Shown piece after piece: positions 22,570 to 28,854 of a stretch of DNA of 33,893 bases. Origin of the DNA: JBJXGC01 sp046154545 (lineage in GTDB: Bacteria > Chloroflexota > Dehalococcoidia > Tepidiformales > Tepidiformaceae); assembly GCA_046154545.1 (NCBI GenBank), contig JBJXGC010000167.1, positions 1-33,893 on the forward strand, read 5' to 3'. The notes below the pieces were generated by a model. That model saw only the letters and a program-made list of their open reading frames with translations, made no database searches and was not told where the DNA came from. Within the stretch, counting starts at the first letter, position 1, and every line of letters begins with the position of its first letter. The position numbers and the translations under genes are program-made.

Positions 22570-22951
22570 ATCGTTCAGGTGGTGGGAAGAAGGGGTTCTC
22601 GCCTGGGGGCAGCTCGCCGCCGCCGAACTGGTCGATGATCCGCCGGGCCATCTCGTCGAGCTGCTCTTTCGTCACGCCCATCTTCTCCATCGTGCCCTGG
22701 AGGAGGCGCTGGACCTCCTCCATATCCTCGCGGATGAGCGCCTCGGCCATCTCGAGCTGCGTCTCGATGGCGAGGAAGCGTTCGCGCCGGGCGCCCTCGT
22801 TCTCAGTCGCCAGGATGGTCGACATGAGCCTGGTGAAGAGGGTGACTGTTCGGGCGATGCGCACACGGTCGTCCGGGTGGGGCGGGAACTCGCCCGTCAC
22901 CGAGACTTCGAGGCCGGTACGCTTGTCGGAGGCGACGTACTGCTCGGGCAT
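22568..22951 (-). CDS. Hypothetical protein with long amphipathic helices
   Basis: A 127-residue soluble protein with no recognised family. Residues 1-35 are mixed strand/loop (DKRTGLEVSVTGEFPPHPDD). Residues 50-105 are strongly helical and acidic/basic (FLAIETQLEMAEALIREDME, LLQGTMEKMGVTKEQLDEMA), probably a coiled coil or helical hairpin. The end is proline-rich. A TATCCT box at 22958-22963 ends 6 nt before ATG 22951 and there is no Shine-Dalgarno sequence, suggesting leaderless expression. Confidence 0.6.
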   Translation of the reverse strand: MPEQYVASDKRTGLEVSVTGEFPPHPDDRVRIARTVTLFTRLMSTILATENEGARRERFLAIETQLEMAEALIREDMEEVQRLLQGTMEKMGVTKEQLDEMARRIIDQFGGGELPPGENPFFPPPER

Positions 22952-23009
22952 GGGCTCAGGATAACGGCCGGGAGCGAGGGCCGCATCGTCCCTCCGGCGG
23001 AGCGGCGGT

Positions 23010-23822
23010 TCAGGCGTCCGGTTTCGTGGCGATGAGGGCCCAGCAGCGGTGCTGGGCCACGAGCGGGTCCTCCGGGAAGTCGCGCTGGAGCATCGCTACG
23101 TGCTCGGCGTCGAATGCCGCCACCTGCTCCGGCGAGAGGCTGGCGGCGACGCCCGCGCTCGCCCGGATGCGCCCCCGCCAGGCCTCGTGCGAGTAGAGCG
23201 CGGCGACGTCGAAGGAGAAGGTCTCGATATCCGTGAACCCTGCCACCGCCACGTCGGTCGCGACGTAGGGATGCATCCCCAGGCCGCCGCCCATCTTCCA
23301 GGCCGGGTTGTGCTTCACGATCAGCGCCTCCGTCGCCTGGACGACGTTGCCCGGCACGGGGATCCAGTCGTAGTGGCAGACCACGAGCCGCCCGCCCGGG
23401 ACAAGGAGCCGCATGATCTCGGCGCCCGCCGCCGCCCGGTCAAACCAGTGCCAGCACTGCCCGGCCGTGACCACGGCGAAGGCGGCGGCCGGGAGGCCGG
23501 TGTCCTCGGCCTTCGCCACCCGGTAGGTGATCGAGACGCCCGCCTCGGCGTCGAGCTGGGCGGCCTGCTCCATCATCGCCGCCGAAGGGTCGAGGCCGGT
23601 GACATGGCAACCGCGGAGGGCGAGGTTGCGCGCGACCGTGCCCGTACCCGTGCCCAGGTCGAGCACCCGCTGCCCCTGCAGGCCCACCCCGAACGCCATC
23701 AGCCGCTCGAACAGCTCCGGTGGGAAGCCGTGGCGGTGCTTGCCGTAGTCGCTCGCCGTCTTGCCGAAATCGACGCCGAGGCCGCGGACGAGGCCCTGGG
23801 AGGGCTCCGGGAGGTCAGCCAT
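23010..23822 (-). CDS. Class I SAM-dependent methyltransferase
   Basis: A 270-residue methyltransferase of the Methyltransf_11/25 type. Motif I VLDLGTGTGTVA starts at residue 53; the acidic loop GLDPSAAMMEQA binds the SAM ribose; motif post-I AKAEDTGLP and motif IV AVVTAGQCWHWFD follow. This resembles the UbiE/Trans-aconitate group, and the QCWHWFD motif is typical of small-molecule methyltransferases whose substrate is not predictable. A TACAAT box at 23829-23834 ends 6 nt before ATG 23822, so the transcript looks leaderless. Confidence 0.88.
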   Translation of the reverse strand: MADLPEPSQGLVRGLGVDFGKTASDYGKHRHGFPPELFERLMAFGVGLQGQRVLDLGTGTGTVARNLALRGCHVTGLDPSAAMMEQAAQLDAEAGVSITYRVAKAEDTGLPAAAFAVVTAGQCWHWFDRAAAGAEIMRLLVPGGRLVVCHYDWIPVPGNVVQATEALIVKHNPAWKMGGGLGMHPYVATDVAVAGFTDIETFSFDVAALYSHEAWRGRIRASAGVAASLSPEQVAAFDAEHVAMLQRDFPEDPLVAQHRCWALIATKPDA

Positions 23823-23828
23823 GGGTGG

Positions 23829-23834
23829 ATTGTA
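23829..23834 (-). promoter_or_regulatory. Methyltransferase gene -10 box (leaderless)
   Basis: TACAAT on the minus strand, 6 nt before ATG 23822, with no Shine-Dalgarno sequence between them. Confidence 0.5.
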
Positions 23835-23895
23835 TAAGGGGGCGAGAGGTCGGTGTCACGCGCGCGGCATCTCGCATTTGAGACGGCCGTTGGGG

Positions 23896-24062
23896 ACCCT
23901 CACCCTGCCCCCTGGTCTGGAAAACACGTCCGCGCTGTACGCTTTGGGGCGGCAGTGGGCTCCGCCTGACCGTCGCAGCCCTCTCACCCCCGCCCTCTGG
24001 TCTGAAAACTCGTCCGCGCAGTGCGCTTTGGGGCGGCATTGGGCTCCGCCTGGCCGTCGCGG
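23896..24062. repeat. Two ~83-bp direct repeats (type 1)
   Basis: Copies at about 23896-23978 and 23979-24062. Each reads CCCTCACCC, then CTGGTCTG, CGTCCGCGC, GCTTTGGGGCGGCA and GGGCTCCGCCTG, and ends with CCGTCGC. The copies differ at scattered positions. The start of a third unit (CCCTCACCCCGACCCTC) leads into the type 2 array. Confidence 0.75.
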
Positions 24063-24078
24063 CCCTCACCCCGACCCT

Positions 24079-24275
24079 CTCCCGCTGCGGCGGGCGAGGG
24101 GGAGCCGGAGCAGCAGACCAGGCCTTTTCATCCCTCGCTCTGGCCCGTGGCCATACTTGACTCCCGTTGCGGCGGGCGAGGGAGTAGGCGTCCGGAACTC
24201 GCCTTTTCATGCCTCGCTCTGGCCGCCGGCCATGCTTGCCTCCCGCTGCGGCGGGCGAGGGTGCTGGCCGTCTGG
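24079..24275. repeat. Two and a half ~80-bp repeats with a REP-like hairpin (type 2)
   Basis: Units at 24079-24160, 24161-24239 and 24240 to about 24275. Each starts with CTCCCG(C/T)TGCGGCGGGCGAG, which folds as a short stem, followed by a variable part, then CCTTTTCAT and CTCGCTCTGGCC. The type resembles widespread bacterial REP-like intergenic repeats. There is no transposase. Confidence 0.75.
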
Positions 24276-24359
24276 AGGTGGGCTTACGCCGGCGGCGCCC
24301 GGCACCACCCCAAGCCTCGGCAATGCGGGGGACCTCGACCTCCCGCGTCGCCTATCCGT

Positions 24360-24380
24360 AGCGCGCGCGTGAGCAAGCGC
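24360..24380. repeat. Partial third copy of the REP-like element
   Basis: Shares the 17-bp core CGCGCGTGAGCAAGCGC with 18381-18397. Only one arm is present here. Confidence 0.6.
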
Positions 24381-24529
24381 CGCGCTGGCCCTCCGTCATC
24401 GGTCCCCGAAAGCGGACGATCACCGGGAACACCGGGTCACCATCCCAGCGCTCCTCCACCGTCGTCCAGCGCTGTAATCCAGCCGGCCCACGCGCTATGC
24501 TCCCGCCCAACACGAATGGGGGTAGCACC

Positions 24530-24883
24530 ATGGCAGAGGATTGGGCGCGGCCACTGGTCCACTGGGAGATCCAGGCGAAGGACCCGGCGAAGATCAAGGC
24601 GTTCTATTCGAAGATGTTCAACTGGGAGATCGGCGATGGCCGGGTCATGAATATCCCGGCCGGGATCGGTGCCCCCGAAAACGGCCTCGCCGGCCACATC
24701 ATGCAGAGCGACACCTCGCGCGTCGTCCTCTACTTCCAGGTGCGGGACCTGCGGGCCTCGCTCGTCCAGGCGGTGGAGCTGGGCGGCAGGGTCACTCGCG
24801 AACCGATGGACCTGCCCAACGGACCGACGATCGCGGGCATTACCGACCCGGAGGCGAACCCGGTGGTACTGGTGCAGCAGTAG
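24530..24883 (+). CDS. VOC family protein
   Basis: A 117-residue single-domain vicinal-oxygen-chelate protein: VHWEIQAKDPAKIKAFYSKM (first strand with His and the usual FY helix), GRVMNIPAG, SRVVLYFQVRDLRASLVQAV and a final ITDPEANPVVLVQQ. Proteins with this PDPxGNxx end and 'FNWEI' turn occur across bacteria as uncharacterised glyoxalase-like proteins. The start is ATG 24530 with GGGGGT 7 nt upstream; an earlier ATG at 24497 is less likely. It converges on the small HTH-like gene. Confidence 0.85.
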   Translation: MAEDWARPLVHWEIQAKDPAKIKAFYSKMFNWEIGDGRVMNIPAGIGAPENGLAGHIMQSDTSRVVLYFQVRDLRASLVQAVELGGRVTREPMDLPNGPTIAGITDPEANPVVLVQQ

Positions 24884-24902
24884 GGCCGCCTGGTTCGCCG
24901 CA

Positions 24903-25163
24903 TCAAAAGTCCGGATGGGTGTAGGCGTCCATCAGGTCGTAGTTTGGTGAGATGACGTCCCCGCTGACGGTCAGGAAGCGCAAAGCCTGGAGTAGCTCGA
25001 TGTCGCGAGTGAGGGTTCTGGCGCTCAGACCGCGATAAAGTCCGGCCGCCGAGGTGCGGCCGGTGCGAAGCTCAGATTCGGAAAGACGGCCTGCCGCAAG
25101 GAGCGCCTCCACGCAGGTCGCGGCGAACGTGGAAGGTCGCCATCGCTGACTTTTGTCACACAT
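24903..25163 (-). CDS. Small HTH-like protein, unknown
   Basis: An 86-residue protein. The C-terminal half, LSARTLTRDIELLQALRFLT followed by VSGDVISPNYDLMDAYTHPD, has the pattern of a winged helix (recognition helix S-x-R-T-L-x-R-D-I, then a wing), as at the C-termini of some Fic proteins and DeoR-like regulators. It is an unassigned resemblance, not a family match. The start is ATG 25163, which lies inside a pair of TTTTGTCA repeats (25151-25171), so binding there would cover its own start. It could be an autoregulated orphan DNA-binding protein or a remnant of a larger one. Confidence 0.5.
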   Translation of the reverse strand: MCDKSQRWRPSTFAATCVEALLAAGRLSESELRTGRTSAAGLYRGLSARTLTRDIELLQALRFLTVSGDVISPNYDLMDAYTHPDF

Positions 25164-25171
25164 TTTGTCAA
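25151..25171. promoter_or_regulatory. Paired TTTTGTCA repeats over the start of the small HTH-like gene
   Basis: TTTTGTCAC at 25151-25159 and TTTTGTCAA at 25163-25171, 12 bp apart. A second pair with the same 12-bp period lies 91 bp away. Probable operator; inferred from repetition and position. Confidence 0.6.
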
Positions 25172-25241
25172 AGAGAATCGCGGCCCCGATCGGCCTGCCC
25201 CAGATTCAGAAAGCCGCCCTCTCAGGGCTACGCTGCGCCAG

Positions 25242-25262
25242 TTTTGTCACTCGTTTTGTCAC
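25242..25262. promoter_or_regulatory. Second pair of TTTTGTCAC repeats
   Basis: TTTTGTCAC at 25242-25250 and again at 25254-25262, same strand and same 12-bp period as 25151-25171. It lies 79-99 bp upstream of the HTH-like gene start. Confidence 0.6.
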
Positions 25263-25319
25263 GGCGAATGTCGTGTCCCAGCGGCGCGTGGAAAGAAGGG
25301 CTCAGGGAGCTCCGGACGG

Positions 25320-26012
25320 CTAATCCTGGGCTCTCAGAACCGGCAGCGATGAACCCGACTCCTGCCAGCTCGCGAGGCGAGATAACTCCTCGTGGTCGCT
25401 AAGGCTCAGGGCTCTCGAGACGCCCACGGTCGGGTGTCGGCGAAATGGGGATCGATCCACGGTCGCGGCTTCGATCGCAGACAGCGCGCAAGTCCTGGCG
25501 AGGTCCATCCGGCCCGCCATCGCATGGAGCATTGCCCTGGCCCGGGCCATACCGTAAACCGCATAGGGCATCACCACGCAGTTAGGATCGGTCCAGTCGA
25601 GGGCCTCCAGGCTTTCGGCGACCAGATCAACGCGCCGCCGGTCGATTACGAATTCAGCCAGATCAAGCGCCACGGCATAGCCCTGGTTGGGCAGCGTATC
25701 CATGTAGGCCATCGACTCCCGCCAGGCGGCCAAGGCCTCTTCATCGCGCGACAGCCTTTGGAGAATCCGGGGGCGTTGGGTGAGGCTCATCGAACGGTCA
25801 TGGTTAAAGACAGAGCACTCGATCGAGCGGTCGATCAATTCCAGAGCGGGTTCGAGATACTCGGGCACGCCCGTCTCTTCCAGGACCAGGGCCTGAATCC
25901 GCAGGTATTGCTCACGGTTTCCGGGCCTGGTCCGCTTGAGCCGCAACTCGAAGGCGTCTCGATCCGCCGGTGTCCACGTCGTGTTCCTGTACCAATCCTC
26001 CCGGCCAGCCAT
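25320..26012 (-). CDS. TPR-like helical hypothetical protein
   Basis: A 230-residue all-helical protein. The N-terminus DWYRNTTWTPADRDAFELRL, then REQYLRIQALVLEETGVPEY, matches from memory a family of bacterial tetratricopeptide-like proteins of unknown role ('W(F/Y)RNTTW' start). The repeats run through LIDRSIECSVFNHDRSMSLT to the C-terminus. There is no signal peptide or catalytic motif. Its ATG overlaps the stop of the phosphotriesterase-family gene (TGATG at 26010-26014), so translation is coupled to that enzyme. Confidence 0.65.
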   Translation of the reverse strand: MAGREDWYRNTTWTPADRDAFELRLKRTRPGNREQYLRIQALVLEETGVPEYLEPALELIDRSIECSVFNHDRSMSLTQRPRILQRLSRDEEALAAWRESMAYMDTLPNQGYAVALDLAEFVIDRRRVDLVAESLEALDWTDPNCVVMPYAVYGMARARAMLHAMAGRMDLARTCALSAIEAATVDRSPFRRHPTVGVSRALSLSDHEELSRLASWQESGSSLPVLRAQD

Positions 26013-26953
26013 CAGCTTCCGCCGCTGAGGAACCGCCGGGGGACGTCCACCGTCATCGTCTGGATGTCCTCCTCGCTCACCCCCATCGCCCGTAGCCCGG
26101 GGATGGCGACCGTGCTCAGGTGCAGATAGCGGGTCGTTCTGGTCGAGGGCGCCTGGGTCGCGCCCTTGAGCACGGCGGCCGGCGCGTAGTCGTGCCCCAG
26201 CATCAGCCTCGAAACCCAGCCGCGGTCGATGAGCGCCTTCACGGTCTCGTTGCGCTGCTCCCAGTTCGGCCGTCCCGGTCCGCCGGGGTAGCGGTCCATC
26301 GAGAGGTAGACACCCGTCTTGAGGAGCGACTCAAGGTAGCCCACGTCCGTCGAGTCGGCGCTGTGGCCGATGGCGATGCGGTCCATGGGGGCGCCCTCCT
26401 GGGCGAACACCTCCACCTGGCGGCGGCCGACCTGCTCAGGCGCCCAGTGGTGGGTGCTGATCGGGCAGCCCGTGCGCTTCAAGGCCCGGGCTGCGCCGCG
26501 GAGGATGCGCTCACCCTCGGGGGTGACGCCACCGGCGTCGTTCGCGACCTTAATCGCCCCGGCCTTGATCTCCGTCTTCCCGATGCCGACTTCGATCTCG
26601 CGGACGAAGATGTCGGCGATCTCGTCGTACTCGCGCGCCCAGAAGGAACGGGGCACATCCCGCCAGATGCCCGTCGCGACGACGACGTTCATGCCGGAGG
26701 CGCGGGCCACCTCGCGGACGAACTCGACATCGCGGCCCAGGTCGGGCGTCGTCAGGTCGATGACGGTGCTGACGCCCCCGGCCTTCGCCTCGGAGAGTTC
26801 GCGGACGGCGTTCGCCCGGGTCGCCTCCCAGTCGTAGCGCCAGGGGTAGATGTTGTTGTCGGCGCCCATGGCCACGATCACGTGTTCGTGGCTGAGGGTG
26901 AAGCCCAGGTCTTTCGCATCGACGGGTCCGAGGACAGTTTCGACAGTGGCCAT
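26012..26953 (-). CDS. Phosphotriesterase-family (PTE/lactonase-like) metal hydrolase
   Basis: A 313-residue amidohydrolase-superfamily enzyme with a binuclear metal site. The ligands are all visible: H22 and H24 in LSHEHV, K135 in AGAIKVA (to be carboxylated), H168 in STHHWAPEQ, H197 in IAIGHSADSTD, and D255 in MLGHDYAP. The family hydrolyses lactones and phosphotriesters; residues do not decide which. The start is ATG 26953, with AAAGGAGG 7 nt upstream; an upstream in-frame ATG is less likely. A TPR-like gene follows with a TGATG overlap, and an orphan VapB-like antitoxin gene lies 59 bp upstream. Confidence 0.93.
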   Translation of the reverse strand: MATVETVLGPVDAKDLGFTLSHEHVIVAMGADNNIYPWRYDWEATRANAVRELSEAKAGGVSTVIDLTTPDLGRDVEFVREVARASGMNVVVATGIWRDVPRSFWAREYDEIADIFVREIEVGIGKTEIKAGAIKVANDAGGVTPEGERILRGAARALKRTGCPISTHHWAPEQVGRRQVEVFAQEGAPMDRIAIGHSADSTDVGYLESLLKTGVYLSMDRYPGGPGRPNWEQRNETVKALIDRGWVSRLMLGHDYAPAAVLKGATQAPSTRTTRYLHLSTVAIPGLRAMGVSEEDIQTMTVDVPRRFLSGGS

Positions 26954-27012
26954 GGGGGTGCCTCCTTTGCGGTACGGGAGCGCATCATAGCGACTTCGAG
27001 GCGAGGCTACCG

Positions 27013-27225
27013 TCACACCAGTGCCGGCCGGTCCGGCTCGCCTTCCTCCGGGTCGTAGCCCGGCCAGAACGTGTCCCGATCGACGAGGCCGAGGATCTCC
27101 TCCTGGCGCTTGAGGCGGAGGGCCGTCCGCAAGGCGAAGTCGATGGTGGCCTTCTTGGTCGCCTGGCCAAGCGCTTCCTGGGCCTCCCGCATGAGGGTGT
27201 CGTCGATTTCGATGGTCGTGCGCAT
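27013..27225 (-). CDS. VapB-type antitoxin without an adjacent toxin
   Basis: A 70-residue ribbon-helix-helix-like antitoxin: MRTTIEIDDTLMREAQEALG, TKKATIDFALRTALRLKRQ, as in the VapB family (DUF2191-like). The C-terminal tail (ILGLVDRDTFWPGYDPEEG) would fit into a VapC toxin. The start is ATG 27225 with GGAGG 6 nt upstream. The usual PIN gene should follow within a few bases, but the phosphotriesterase-family gene follows instead, so this is an orphan. It may guard against an unlinked toxin or be a relic. Confidence 0.8.
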   Translation of the reverse strand: MRTTIEIDDTLMREAQEALGQATKKATIDFALRTALRLKRQEEILGLVDRDTFWPGYDPEEGEPDRPALV

Positions 27226-27321
27226 GGGAGCCCTCCGTGCGGAAAGAATGCCACCAGGCGGTGTGTCGCTGCCACTTGCGCCCCCGCCCGCCGCTCCGCT
27301 ACGATTGTTGACAGATTCACT

Positions 27322-27332
27322 CGACTTTGTCG
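27322..27332. promoter_or_regulatory. Possible Rrf2 operator (CGAC-TTT-GTCG)
   Basis: A perfect 11-bp palindrome, preceded by TTGACA at 27308-27313. It lies 67 bp before the Rrf2 start. Rrf2 regulators commonly bind dyad sites in their own promoters. No good -10 follows at 17 bp, so the promoter itself is unclear. Confidence 0.35.
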
Positions 27333-27367
27333 GAAAGGCTCGGACGGGCGCCGGGCAGGTGGGAACT

Positions 27368-27398
27368 TCTCCCTCCTCCCTTCTCCCTCCTCCCTCCC
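27368..27398 (-). repeat. Polypyrimidine tandem repeat, G-quadruplex motif on the minus strand
   Basis: Two exact 14-bp copies of TCTCCCTCCTCCCT (27368-27381 and 27382-27395) followed by CCC. There are five CCC runs with loops of 4, 4, 4 and 1 nt. The complementary strand therefore meets the G3-N1-7 quadruplex rule. It abuts the ATG of the Rrf2 gene and occupies the place of its ribosome binding site. Confidence 0.8.
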
Positions 27399-27836
27399 AT
27401 GCGCGTCTCCACTCGCAGCGACTACGGCCTCCGCGCCCTCATCGAACTGGCCGGCCACTACGGGCAGGGGCCGCTGCAATCCTCCGAGATCGCCCTCCGC
27501 CGCCACATCCCGGAGCAGTACCTCGACCAGCTCCTCACCCTCCTCCGCAAGGCCGGCTTCGTCCGCTCGATGCGCGGCCCCTCCGGGGGCCACGAACTGG
27601 TCCGCGACCCGGCAACGGTGAGCGTCGTCGATGTCATCCGGGCGCTCGAAGGGAGCTTCGCGCCCGTCGCCTGGCTGGATGAGCCCCCCGACGTGACCGA
27701 CCACCCCCACCAGTGCGGCCAGCGCGAGATCTGGGAGCGGATCCGCGAGGCGACCACCACCATCCTCGGCGAATACACCGTCGCCGACCTGCTCGAGCGC
27801 GAGCCCCAGGCTGTCACCGGGAGGTACAACATATGA
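27399..27836 (+). CDS. Rrf2 family transcriptional regulator (CymR-like)
   Basis: A 145-residue Rrf2 protein. The winged helix includes IPEQYLDQLLTLLRKAGFV, RSMRGPSGGHELVRD, and the dimer helix ends with the EYTVADLLER motif. Only one cysteine (C106, in HPHQCGQREIW) occurs where IscR has three, so an Fe-S cluster is unlikely, as in CymR, which controls cysteine synthesis by binding CysK. The gene overlaps cysK as ATGA, supporting a role in cysteine control. No Shine-Dalgarno sequence precedes ATG 27399; a pyrimidine tract is there instead. Confidence 0.88.
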   Translation: MRVSTRSDYGLRALIELAGHYGQGPLQSSEIALRRHIPEQYLDQLLTLLRKAGFVRSMRGPSGGHELVRDPATVSVVDVIRALEGSFAPVAWLDEPPDVTDHPHQCGQREIWERIREATTTILGEYTVADLLEREPQAVTGRYNI

Positions 27837-28768
27837 CCGCCGTTGGCACACGTCCGCTGATCGCTGATAGCGTCCTCGAACTCGTCGGGGGCACGCCGCT
27901 CGTCCGCCTGAACAAGGTGGTGCCGGCCGGTTCGGCGACCGTCCTGGGCAAGCTCGAAAGCCTGAACCCGGCCGGGAGCGTCAAGGACCGGATAGCCCTC
28001 TCGATGATCGAGGCGGCTGAGCGGGGTGGTCACCTCCAGCCCGGGGCGACGATCGTCGAGCCGACCTCGGGCAATACGGGCATCGGCCTCGCCCTCGTCT
28101 GCGCCGTCAAGGGCTACCACCTCATCCTGACGATGCCCGAGGACATGTCGATCGAACGCCGCCGCCTCCTCGAACGGTACGGCGCGGAGCTCATCCTCAC
28201 GCCCGCGATCGAAGGGATGACGGGCGCCGTCTTCGCCGCGCAGCAGCTCTGCCAGAAGTACACCGGCTACTTCATGCCGCAACAGTTTGAGAACCCGGCC
28301 AACCCTGAGGTGCACTACCGGACGACCGGCCCGGAGATCCTCGCCGCCACCGGTGCCCGGCTCGACGCCTTCGTCGCGGGGGTCGGCACCGGGGGCACGA
28401 TTACCGGGGTCGGCCGGCTCCTCCGCGAGCGCTTCGGGGCGAACGTCCTCGTGGTCGCCGTCGAACCGGCCCGCTCACCCGTGCTCAGCGGCGGCAGGGC
28501 GGGGATGCACGCCATCCAGGGGATCGGCGCCAGCTTCGTCCCCGGCGTGCTGGACCGCGATATCTACAGCGAGGTCATCCGCATCGAAGACAAAGAGGCG
28601 CTCGTGATGACGCGGCGCCTGGCCCGGGAAGAGGGGCTCCTGGTCGGCATCTCGGCGGCCGCAAACGTTATCGCCGCCAGTACGATTGCTCAGCGCCTGG
28701 GCCCGGGGAAGACCGTCGTCACCATGCTCTGTGATACGGGGGAGCGCTACCTCAGTGTGAACCTGTAG
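27833..28768 (+). CDS. cysK: Cysteine synthase CysK (O-acetylserine sulfhydrylase)
   Basis: A 311-residue PLP enzyme that makes cysteine from O-acetylserine and sulfide. The Schiff-base lysine K51 lies in NPAGSVKDRIALSMIEAA, the PLP-phosphate and substrate loops are TSGNTGIGLAL (from 78) and GVGTGGTITGVGR. The C-terminal DTGERYLS is typical of CysK. The start is ATG 27833, with GGAGG 8 nt upstream, overlapping the Rrf2 stop. The second, CysM-like homologue at 30803 is clearly distinct. A perfect 8-bp-arm inverted repeat follows the stop at 28776-28792. Confidence 0.93.
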   Translation: MTAVGTRPLIADSVLELVGGTPLVRLNKVVPAGSATVLGKLESLNPAGSVKDRIALSMIEAAERGGHLQPGATIVEPTSGNTGIGLALVCAVKGYHLILTMPEDMSIERRRLLERYGAELILTPAIEGMTGAVFAAQQLCQKYTGYFMPQQFENPANPEVHYRTTGPEILAATGARLDAFVAGVGTGGTITGVGRLLRERFGANVLVVAVEPARSPVLSGGRAGMHAIQGIGASFVPGVLDRDIYSEVIRIEDKEALVMTRRLAREEGLLVGISAAANVIAASTIAQRLGPGKTVVTMLCDTGERYLSVNL

Positions 28769-28775
28769 CCTTATC

Positions 28776-28792
28776 GGCCGGGAATCCCGGCC
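28776..28792. terminator. Inverted repeat after cysK
   Basis: GGCCGGGA-A-TCCCGGCC, perfect 8-bp arms, 8 nt past the cysK stop. No U-tract follows. It could weaken read-through into the MoeB-fusion gene or serve as a processing site. Confidence 0.35.
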
Positions 28793-28854
28793 CAGCCATC
28801 GAAGTTCGCGCGCCGCCCCGGCAGACCGGTCAGTGGCCCATCGGAGGAGTCCTC

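Larger units (their letters stand above)
23823..24529. other. Repeat-rich non-coding island
   Basis: About 700 bp without a convincing gene. It contains two families of imperfect repeats (23896-24062 and 24079-24275) and a partial REP-like copy at 24360-24380. The last ~40 bp hold the VOC gene's Shine-Dalgarno sequence (GGGGGT) and a TATGCT box at 24496-24501. A minus-strand frame at 24352-24597 ends in protein-like sequence but has no credible start; it is not called. Confidence 0.65.

Noticed and set aside
21340..22638. 432-codon plus-strand frame opposite the acyl-CoA dehydrogenase
   Set aside because: Antisense shadow of a clear flavoprotein gene.
23896..24275. Possible CRISPR array
   Set aside because: The repeats are ~80 bp, imperfect and contiguous without unique spacers, and no cas genes are near.
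24352..24597. Minus-strand frame ending in protein-like sequence (WTTVEERWDGDPVFPVIV)
   Set aside because: Its start lies inside the VOC gene and it has no ribosome site; the ending is suggestive but not enough.
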